From positions 108,033 to 172,032 of the forward strand of contig JAUQXA010000070.1 in assembly GCA_030834895.1 (NCBI GenBank): a stretch of 64,000 nucleotides of DNA. The letters run 5' to 3'. This DNA is from Anaerolineales bacterium. GTDB lineage: Bacteria; Chloroflexota; Anaerolineae; Anaerolineales; Villigracilaceae. The notes beneath the pieces are model-generated. The model was given only the letters and a program-made list of their open reading frames with translations, was not told where the DNA came from and did no database searches. The translations under genes were made by a program, and so were the position numbers. Positions 35,897-44,011 of the stretch are shown in pieces (the stretch's first letter is position 1; the number at the start of each line of letters is the position of its first letter).

Positions 35897-36985
35897 ATGA
35901 ATAAAAATAAACGTTTGTACATTTTCGTTGGTATTCTTGTAGTTGTAATACTTGCATGTAACATGCCGGCGGGAATGCCGACTACACAGCCTCAAATTGT
36001 GCCGATTGACCCCAGCATTGCGCCATCTGCAACATCTGCACCTGTTGTGGAAGCGCCTACGGTATCTCCCACGGTTGCGGAGATTCATACCCAAACGCCA
36101 TCCATATCTCCCAGTGGAGGGTCTTCAATCTATGATGTGGAATCATCAGGTACGGCGGCAGAGAGGCGCGCGCCTTACGGTGATTCGTATAACATTAATC
36201 GCCTGGAACGGCCTTTTCTGCAGGATATGACCTATGTGTCTGATCTTGATATTGCCAGATTTTCGGTCAGTCAGGATGAGGCCTGGTTTTATGTTTCGAT
36301 AAAACTGACCGGCAGGGATCCAAATAATTCCCTGGGCATTAATTACGGTGTGGAGATTGATGTTGACCATGATGGCTTCGGTGATTATATTATTTGGGCA
36401 CACCCCCCTTATACAACCACGTGGGATACGGTCAATGTCAGGATCTTTGCAGATAAAAATCACAACACTGCCGGTCTTTCAGCTGATAAATCAGATGCGC
36501 CGTTTGACGCAGATGGTTATGAAACACAGATCTTTAATGGCGGCATGGGCGATGCCGACCCTGACATGGCCTGGGTTCGCATGAATGCTGGAGTAGAGGC
36601 AACTATTCAATTCTCGTTTAAGAAATCATGGTCTGGCGCGGTGTTTATGCTGGGTGTAATTTCAGACGGAGACTTGAAGGATGTCACAAAGTTGGATTAT
36701 GTGGATCGCTTCAAGGAGGAAGAGGCGGGGTCGCCAGTGAAGGATAAGGCATATTATCCGTTGAAGGCGCTTTTCGCGGTGGATAATACCTGCCAGGAAG
36801 CGTTTGGTTTCAAGCCGCTGGGATATGAATCAAAATTATGTCCGAAGGAGCCTCCTCCCCAGCAGCCAAGACAGCCAGGAGAAGAACCACCTACCCCGGT
36901 TAGTTGTCCGCCTCACCCCACCTGCACGGGGGCATGGTCAGTATGGCATGAAGATGGATGTTGGTGCGAGGAGATTCTTTACTAA
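35897..36985 (+). CDS. lipoprotein of unknown function
   Basis: lipobox VVVILACNMP; Pro/Thr/Ser-rich linker; C-terminal Cys-rich segment. Confidence 0.75.
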   Translation: MNKNKRLYIFVGILVVVILACNMPAGMPTTQPQIVPIDPSIAPSATSAPVVEAPTVSPTVAEIHTQTPSISPSGGSSIYDVESSGTAAERRAPYGDSYNINRLERPFLQDMTYVSDLDIARFSVSQDEAWFYVSIKLTGRDPNNSLGINYGVEIDVDHDGFGDYIIWAHPPYTTTWDTVNVRIFADKNHNTAGLSADKSDAPFDADGYETQIFNGGMGDADPDMAWVRMNAGVEATIQFSFKKSWSGAVFMLGVISDGDLKDVTKLDYVDRFKEEEAGSPVKDKAYYPLKALFAVDNTCQEAFGFKPLGYESKLCPKEPPPQQPRQPGEEPPTPVSCPPHPTCTGAWSVWHEDGCWCEEILY

Positions 36986-37030
36986 GCGGAGTGGTACGAC
37001 AAAAGTGTAGTAAATAGGGTGCCATTTTTC

Positions 37031-38296
37031 TTATTCCACAAACCGCAGGAAGGCTTGATTTCCCAATAACCTTCCACGTTTGGTAAGCCTGTAAACCTCC
37101 GAGGTTTCAAAGACCTCGGGGGTTTTGGATTCAAGCAACCCCAGGCGGATTAATTCTTCGATTTCCTTTTTGTAGACATCCAAAAGTCCAATCCCAAACC
37201 TCGACCTGAAATCTGATCCAAAAATCCCAACTTGGGTCAGACGTAGGTTATTAATCATGTAATCGGAGATGTCATCCTGCAAGGTTTGTTTGTGATGATT
37301 GACGGTTGCGGGGGAGAGGGGGAATGGTAAATTGGTAGATTGGGAATTGGTAAGGCGGTCAATGTAAGTTTTGACTCTCAGCGCGTTTGAGTAGCGATAA
37401 CCATTGGTGTATCCATGCGCGCCTGCGCCGAAGGCAAGGTAGGGGAGGGAACGCCAGTATTGGAGGTTGTGGCGGCAGGCAAAGAAAGGATAAGGGATGA
37501 AGGATGAAGGATGAATTTTTTCATCCTTCATAATTCCTCCTTCATCCTTATTCTTCTTCGCCCAATTGGAGATTTCATAATGTACATACCTATTTGCTTC
37601 CAAAAACTCTTCCGCGTACTCGTACATTTCGGCAGCGAGATCAGGGTCGGGGATGGGGAGCAGGCCTTTGACTGACCAGCGTCCGAACGGTGTGCCATGT
37701 TCGAGGGTCAGGGCATAAGCGGAGATGTGTTCGGGGTGCAGGTCAACGGTGTGGGAGAGGGTGGTTTTCCACGAGGCAAGAGTTTGTTCAGGCAGACCGT
37801 AGATCAAGTCCAAGTTTAGATTGTCAAAGCCCGCCTTTCTGGCGTCTGCCACGGATTGGATGACGGTGAAAAAATCGTGAATACGTTCCAACATCCGCAG
37901 TTCTTCGGTGTTGGCAGATTGCACGCCGAGGCTGATGCGATTGATACCTGTCTCACGTAAAGCAGATAACTTTTCATATGAGAGCGTGCCGGGGTTGGCT
38001 TCAATGCTGATCTCCGCGTCTGCGGTCAAGGCAAAGGCGGAGCGCAAGGCTCGGAGGATGGAATCAAACTGGGGCGCGGTCAGCAGGGAGGGAGTCCCAC
38101 CGCCGAAGAATATCGTGTGGATGATAGGTTGGTAATTAGGTAGATTGGTGATCTGGCGTCCAACAAATTCGATTTCTTTGATAATCGCATCCACGTAGGC
38201 GGGAATCGAATCTTCCTGGCCTGCGTAGGTGTTGAAATCGCAGTAGGCGCAGCGATGTTTGCAGAAAGGGATGTGTAGGTAAATGGAAGTGTTCAT
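37031..38296 (-). CDS. hemW: radical SAM HemW-like (coproporphyrinogen III oxidase-like) protein
   Basis: YLHIPFCKHRCAYCDFNTYAG (CxxxCxxC), TIFFGGGTPSLL, INRISLGVQS. Confidence 0.92.
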   Translation of the reverse strand: MNTSIYLHIPFCKHRCAYCDFNTYAGQEDSIPAYVDAIIKEIEFVGRQITNLPNYQPIIHTIFFGGGTPSLLTAPQFDSILRALRSAFALTADAEISIEANPGTLSYEKLSALRETGINRISLGVQSANTEELRMLERIHDFFTVIQSVADARKAGFDNLNLDLIYGLPEQTLASWKTTLSHTVDLHPEHISAYALTLEHGTPFGRWSVKGLLPIPDPDLAAEMYEYAEEFLEANRYVHYEISNWAKKNKDEGGIMKDEKIHPSSFIPYPFFACRHNLQYWRSLPYLAFGAGAHGYTNGYRYSNALRVKTYIDRLTNSQSTNLPFPLSPATVNHHKQTLQDDISDYMINNLRLTQVGIFGSDFRSRFGIGLLDVYKKEIEELIRLGLLESKTPEVFETSEVYRLTKRGRLLGNQAFLRFVE

Positions 38297-39444
38297 GTAC
38301 GGTGGGGCAGGTTGTTTCGCGGCAAGCCGATGAGCAAGACAAAGGGGCCAAGGAGCAAAACCCAGATGGCGATACCCAAACCGAAACGGTCTGCGAGCAG
38401 GCCGATGAGTAAGGGAAGAATTTTTGCAAAGGGTGCAGTGACGGAGCCGATTGCCATGATGCTGGCGCTTTGCCCGGGCAGGGAGGAGTATAACCTGCCT
38501 TGCAGGATTGGATACCAGCCTGTGTTGAAGAGGTTGACGAAGACAATCGTGATGAGTTTGGGAATAAAACCTGGAACAATGAGAAAGACCGAGAAGGCAA
38601 CCAGTTCCAATGCGGCGGTGAGACGGAGATATTTCATGCTGTTCGGCTGCCTGTCAATAAACGGAATGAAGAGGAAATCGGTCAGCAAGCCTAGCGCTAG
38701 CCAGATGGTGATGGCAATGCCTGCCTGTGATTCTGTAACTTGTGCCACATCCACAAAATACAGGGCGAGGTAGCTGAGCAGGACATCCAACATCAAATCG
38801 GCAAACTCAAGCAGGAGCAGCCAGCGCCAGACTTCGCGACGTTTGAGCGCGGATAATGCGGCGCGGAAGCCATCGAAGACGGAACGGGAGGAGGGGAAGG
38901 GCGCATGGGAAGTTGCATCGGGTGGGATCCGACGCATGGCGAGAAGCAGGCAGAGGGTGGAGAAGGAAGCGAGCAGTGCAAACGTTCCGCGCCATCCCAG
39001 CCCAAAGTGAACAAACGCGCCAAGCAGGATGGGTCCCGTCAATACACCAAGTGACCCCGCAAAAGTCCAGCGTGCCATGTTTTGTTCATGACGTGCTGTG
39101 TCCGAATCCATGAGATTTGCCTGCGAGAGAGTGACAAATGCCCCAGACGCTGGGTTGAACAGGATGAAGGATATCAACAGAAAGAGAAAGGAGTTGCTTA
39201 CAGAGGTGGTGAAGAGCGAAATGGTAAAAAGCGCGCCGCCAAACAGAATTAGGGTGCGGCGCTTCCACACATCGCCAAGGATGCCGATGAAGGGTTCGAT
39301 GAAGGCGGCGATGAATCCGGGTAGGCTGAGGGCGAGGCCGATCTGGGTATAGCTGAGGTGCAGGTCGTTCCGTATGAAAGGCCAGGCAGTTTCGCTAACA
39401 CCGAAGACCAACTCGTCGAGGAATTCGATGAGGAGATAGACCAT
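38293..39444 (-). CDS. MFS transporter
   Basis: 12-TM-like hydrophobic pattern; start taken at MVYLLIEF so as not to overlap the amylase stop. Confidence 0.85.
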   Translation of the reverse strand: MVYLLIEFLDELVFGVSETAWPFIRNDLHLSYTQIGLALSLPGFIAAFIEPFIGILGDVWKRRTLILFGGALFTISLFTTSVSNSFLFLLISFILFNPASGAFVTLSQANLMDSDTARHEQNMARWTFAGSLGVLTGPILLGAFVHFGLGWRGTFALLASFSTLCLLLAMRRIPPDATSHAPFPSSRSVFDGFRAALSALKRREVWRWLLLLEFADLMLDVLLSYLALYFVDVAQVTESQAGIAITIWLALGLLTDFLFIPFIDRQPNSMKYLRLTAALELVAFSVFLIVPGFIPKLITIVFVNLFNTGWYPILQGRLYSSLPGQSASIMAIGSVTAPFAKILPLLIGLLADRFGLGIAIWVLLLGPFVLLIGLPRNNLPHRT

Positions 39445-39445
39445 G

Positions 39446-40750
39446 TTATTTGACGAAGATTCGATAATCCCAAGGCTGGAGTTCGATTTTCGACGCGGCG
39501 GATAATTCGGCTGGCTGTCCGCTGATATACTCCGTATACCTGCCATGAAATAGGCTTTCTTCAAAGGTCACGTTTTGTAGTTCGGTGGAGAAGTTGAAGA
39601 CCGCAAAGATCTTGTCTTTTTCGTTCTGGCGCACAAAACTAAACACTTTAAGTGGCGCACTGTTCGGGACATGAATCATCCGCGCCCCCCAATGAGCATT
39701 CCATAGGGCGGTATTTTTCTTTTTGAGAGCGAACAATTTTTTGTAGAGCGCCCCAATCGGATGTTCCTTCCATTCGATGGGGTCTTTCTCGAAAAAGGAC
39801 AGACGCTTCGGTTCACCCGCCTCCTGGCTGTTGTAGACCAGCGGCACTCCTTCGCTGACAACTGACAGCGCAATCACGGCTTCGGTTGTGTCACCGAACT
39901 GTTCGAACTGTGTCCCGTTCCAGGCGTTCTTATCATGGTTGCTGACGAAGAGCATGCGCATGATGTCGAAGGGATAGGCTTTCTCGTTCCATGAATAGTA
40001 GATGAACAAATGGCTGACGTCCCACTCGCCTTTGGCGATGTTCAACATCGTGTCGTACCAGGTCCAGGCGTAGGTCATATCGAAGGCTTCGGCGTGCAGG
40101 TCGCGGGCTTCCCATTCCGCCAGCATGAAGACGGGCTTGATGGCATCCAATTCCTTGCGGAGCACGTTCCAGAAGTCGGTGGGGACGAATCCCGCCACGT
40201 CGCAACGATAGCCGTCGATGTCAGTTTCGCGCACCCAATACTGCATCGCCGCCGAAACATATTCGCGGACTTCCAACTTCGAGTAGTCGAGGTCGATGAT
40301 GTCGGACCAGTCCCACCAGGGGGTGGGATGGAAGTCGCCCTTCCAGTTGCGTGAAAACCAATCGGGATGTTCTCCCGCGAGGACGCTGTCCCAGGCAGTG
40401 TGGTTGGGGACAAAATCCAGGATGACGTACATCCCCAGTTCATGCGCGGCTTGGACAAAATGCTTGAGGTCTGCGAGCCTGCCGAACTCAGGGTTGACGC
40501 TGTAATAATCCTTCACCGCGTATGGACTGCCGAGCGTGCCTTTGCGATTTTTTTGTCCGATCTCGTGGATGGGCATCAGCCAGAGGATGTCCGCGCCCAG
40601 ATCTTTTAAACGGGGCAGGCGGGACTCGGCGGCTTTGAACGTTCCGTCGGGAGTGAATTGTCGGGTGTTGATCTGGTAAATGACGGCGTTTTTGCTCCAC
40701 TCGGGGTGGGTGAGTTTGACAAGCGGGGTGGGGGTATAGTCTGGAGACAT
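39446..40750 (-). CDS. alpha-amylase family glycosyl hydrolase (GH13)
   Basis: VILDFVPNHTAWDS, DGYRCDVAG, ML-AEWE, FVSNHDKNAW. Confidence 0.92.
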   Translation of the reverse strand: MSPDYTPTPLVKLTHPEWSKNAVIYQINTRQFTPDGTFKAAESRLPRLKDLGADILWLMPIHEIGQKNRKGTLGSPYAVKDYYSVNPEFGRLADLKHFVQAAHELGMYVILDFVPNHTAWDSVLAGEHPDWFSRNWKGDFHPTPWWDWSDIIDLDYSKLEVREYVSAAMQYWVRETDIDGYRCDVAGFVPTDFWNVLRKELDAIKPVFMLAEWEARDLHAEAFDMTYAWTWYDTMLNIAKGEWDVSHLFIYYSWNEKAYPFDIMRMLFVSNHDKNAWNGTQFEQFGDTTEAVIALSVVSEGVPLVYNSQEAGEPKRLSFFEKDPIEWKEHPIGALYKKLFALKKKNTALWNAHWGARMIHVPNSAPLKVFSFVRQNEKDKIFAVFNFSTELQNVTFEESLFHGRYTEYISGQPAELSAASKIELQPWDYRIFVK

Positions 40751-40905
40751 CGGCAGATTCCTTTGCTAATCAATAAACAGCCTGATGATTATAAAGGAAT
40801 ACAGATTTGGGTCTTGCAATTGGAAGTAGCATCTTTTGCAAGTTTGCCAGATTAGTCACTCCCGATTTTCTTTAAACGATTAGAATCCATCGAAAAGGAG
40901 CCAAA

Positions 40906-43851
40906 ATGAAAAAGTTCCCTGTTATATTGACGCTTGCTTTTTTCCTTATGGCTTGGAATTTCAAATCAATGACCTTTGCCCTTGGAGGTAATTCTTCCCT
41001 TCAGGCTGGTTCAGACTGGCTTACCTCGGGAACAAACAGCCTGTTTATCCGACAGGATATTTTGGATGAACCGGTTCTTAATTCAGACCCGCAATTATTA
41101 TTAACTCGTTCTGCTGTGCTTTCAAGAATGGATTTGTATGCAAACATCGAGACTGTTGGTGTGGTTGTGAGTGGCGCCAACCTGCCAAAGACCGCCAACT
41201 TGATGTATCAAAAGAAAGGGGAGACCGTTTGGCAGCCCGGTCATCCGCTCGTCCGCATTGACAATGGACGCCTCGTTGGAAGCTTGTTTGGACTTTCTCC
41301 GGACACAACTTACACCGTTAAAGTTCTTGACGGTTCCACTGAGATCAGCGGTTCGGTCACTACGCAGACAGACGAACTTCAATTTACTCCATCATCCACT
41401 TTATATGTGGACGATAATGCGTCGTCCGGTGGCGATGGTTCCAAAGCGGCGCCATTCAAGACGATACAGGAAGCGGTGAACCACGCCACCCCGGGAACTC
41501 AAATACTGGTCGCCGATGGCATTTATCAGGAAATGGTTTCCTTTCCCACGTCAGGTACGGATGGGAAATGGATTCAGGTCAAGGCGGAGGGGAGCGGCGC
41601 AATCCTCGATGGTTCAAAAACCGTTAAGGGGAACGTCTGGAAGGTTTATAAATCCGCGGAGAATGTCTGGTTTACCACCGTTACGCCGCCCATCAAATAT
41701 CTGGCGCGTGACGGACAACGTTATTACATGTACGATAACCTCAAAGGGCTTGTTGAAGGCCGCGGCCATAACAAAGTACCCATGAATGAAGGTTGGTACA
41801 TTACACCAGACACCACCCGACTATATGTGCGCAGCCTGGACAATCCCTCCAATCACTCATGGCAGGTACCTGTCCTTAATCGGGCGTTCGATGTCAATGG
41901 CCGCGATTGGATCTGGATCGAAGGATTCGAAATTCGATACTACGGAACCACCGATAGTTGCGGCATATGTACGAAAAACGCATCTCATGTGGTGATCCGA
42001 AAGAACAAAATTCACAACCTGCAGCTGGGTGTCTTCATCAATTGGACTGGGGGGGACAGACAAGGCAATGATACCCGCATCGAATATAACGAGATTTATG
42101 ATCCCCCAGTGGACAAATGGCCCTGGGATGCGGTCAAAGCCACCTCGATGGAAGGTACGGCAATCGTCGTTAGGGGGCACATTGGCGCGATTGTACGGGG
42201 CAATGAGTTGCACAACTTTTTCAATGGAATTTATACGGGCTCATCGGCCGCCCTGGAAAATTCCGGGATTGCATTCGATACTGACATTTACGACAACCAC
42301 ATTCACCATATTAGTGACGATGCCCTTGAGCCTGAGGGCGCCTGTGTCAATCAGCGCTTTCGGAATAACGCCATCGATACGACGCTGGTTGGCGTCTCCC
42401 TGGCCCCGATCACCCAGGGACCGGTTTGGATATTGCGTTCGTTGTTTACAAACTACACCGGTTCCAGCATCAAGTGGGACTTGAGTTCCGATGGCGTCGT
42501 GCTTATCTATCACAACACAAGCTGGACAAACGCGAAGAATCTAAATGCGATGAGCATGCTCCATCCGGTGCATAATTCGACCATGCGTAACAATATTTTT
42601 CAGGGGAACGGATATGCGTTTGAGGAGTCTTTCACGGGTTCCACAGGACATGACTGGAACAATGATAACTGGTACACGACGCGCGGGGTGACCGGTCCCC
42701 ATTTTAAATGGGAGAAAATATCCTACAGGACCATCAAAGATTTGTGCATAGCGACACGCCTTGAATGTAATGGACATGAAGACCCTCCGGGGTTTGTCGA
42801 TCCAAATATGGGGAATTTCACACTTCTCCAATCGAGTCCAAATATGGATCGAGGAGTCCTTATTCCAGGCATAAATAATGATTTCGTCGGGAACGCACCG
42901 GACGTGGGCGCCTATGAATCGGTGTTCGACCTTCCTCCTGAAGTTGTTTCCGTGGCGCGTGTGGATGCAAACCCCACTGACGCCGCCAGCGTTAATTTCA
43001 AGGTTGTCTTTTCAGAGGCTGTGAGCGGCGTGGATGCGAGCGATTTTGTTTTGAACTCAGATGGTGGCATTACCGGCGTATCCGTAAAAAGTGTGAGCGG
43101 CTCGCAAAACGCCTACATTATCTCGGCGGATACTGGTAATGGAGATGGCATGCTCGGACTTTCCGTCGAGGACGATGACAGCATCGTTGATGTTGCAGGT
43201 AATCCCTTGGGTGGAGTTGGGCGCGATAATGGAAAATTTGAGTCAGGCGAGGCATATACCGTTGTAAAGTCCAATGTGATAAATATCAAAACCACCACCT
43301 TTACGTCCAATAAAGCCAACGATGGCTGGATAATCGAATCAAACGAAAACAGCAATTTGGGTGGCGGGATAAATTCCATCTCCGCTACGTTTTATCTGGG
43401 CGATAATGCCGAGGATCGTCAGTTCCGCGCCATCCTTGATTTCAATACATCAACCTTGCCCGATGATGCCCTGATTACTGGTGCCTTGCTCAAGTTAAAG
43501 AAGTTAAGTGTTACCGGTACTGATCCGTTCATGACCCATGGGAATATTCAGGTGGATATCAGCAAAGGTTCATTTGGCATCAATGCTTTGCAGGATACGG
43601 ATTTTCAGTCCCCGGCTGGTCTGGATTTGGTAGGTACAATTTCCAATTCTCCCACCGATAACTGGTTCTCTATGGTGTTAGACGAATCGGTCGTGGAGTA
43701 CATCAACAAAACGGGACCGACACAGTTCCGCCTTAGATTCCAGATGGATGACAACGATGACCTGGGCGCGGATACCATAAAATTCTACAGCGGAGACACA
43801 ACTGCAGTCGATTATCGTCCCATATTGCAGGTTGAATATTACACGCCATAA
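40906..43851 (+). CDS. secreted right-handed beta-helix protein with one Big-like repeat and a DNRLRE-like C-terminal domain
   Basis: LYVDDNASSGGDGSKAAPFKTIQEAVNHATPGTQILVADGIYQE; VNFKVVFSEAVSGVDASDFVL; C-terminal FRAILDFNTSTLPDDALITGALLKLKK. Confidence 0.8.
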   Translation: MKKFPVILTLAFFLMAWNFKSMTFALGGNSSLQAGSDWLTSGTNSLFIRQDILDEPVLNSDPQLLLTRSAVLSRMDLYANIETVGVVVSGANLPKTANLMYQKKGETVWQPGHPLVRIDNGRLVGSLFGLSPDTTYTVKVLDGSTEISGSVTTQTDELQFTPSSTLYVDDNASSGGDGSKAAPFKTIQEAVNHATPGTQILVADGIYQEMVSFPTSGTDGKWIQVKAEGSGAILDGSKTVKGNVWKVYKSAENVWFTTVTPPIKYLARDGQRYYMYDNLKGLVEGRGHNKVPMNEGWYITPDTTRLYVRSLDNPSNHSWQVPVLNRAFDVNGRDWIWIEGFEIRYYGTTDSCGICTKNASHVVIRKNKIHNLQLGVFINWTGGDRQGNDTRIEYNEIYDPPVDKWPWDAVKATSMEGTAIVVRGHIGAIVRGNELHNFFNGIYTGSSAALENSGIAFDTDIYDNHIHHISDDALEPEGACVNQRFRNNAIDTTLVGVSLAPITQGPVWILRSLFTNYTGSSIKWDLSSDGVVLIYHNTSWTNAKNLNAMSMLHPVHNSTMRNNIFQGNGYAFEESFTGSTGHDWNNDNWYTTRGVTGPHFKWEKISYRTIKDLCIATRLECNGHEDPPGFVDPNMGNFTLLQSSPNMDRGVLIPGINNDFVGNAPDVGAYESVFDLPPEVVSVARVDANPTDAASVNFKVVFSEAVSGVDASDFVLNSDGGITGVSVKSVSGSQNAYIISADTGNGDGMLGLSVEDDDSIVDVAGNPLGGVGRDNGKFESGEAYTVVKSNVINIKTTTFTSNKANDGWIIESNENSNLGGGINSISATFYLGDNAEDRQFRAILDFNTSTLPDDALITGALLKLKKLSVTGTDPFMTHGNIQVDISKGSFGINALQDTDFQSPAGLDLVGTISNSPTDNWFSMVLDESVVEYINKTGPTQFRLRFQMDDNDDLGADTIKFYSGDTTAVDYRPILQVEYYTP

Positions 43852-44011
43852 GGATCAATAACCGGGCGCAACTCTGGCGTTTCACCCTTTTTCGGGTTCT
43901 TGCATGATCTCGGAATGGAGAGTGGTGGTGGCGATTCCTGAAACGGCGTTGCTACGGAACTTTTAATCTCAAAGGCTATAATTGTCCTCCAAACACGGAA
44001 AGGTGACATTT

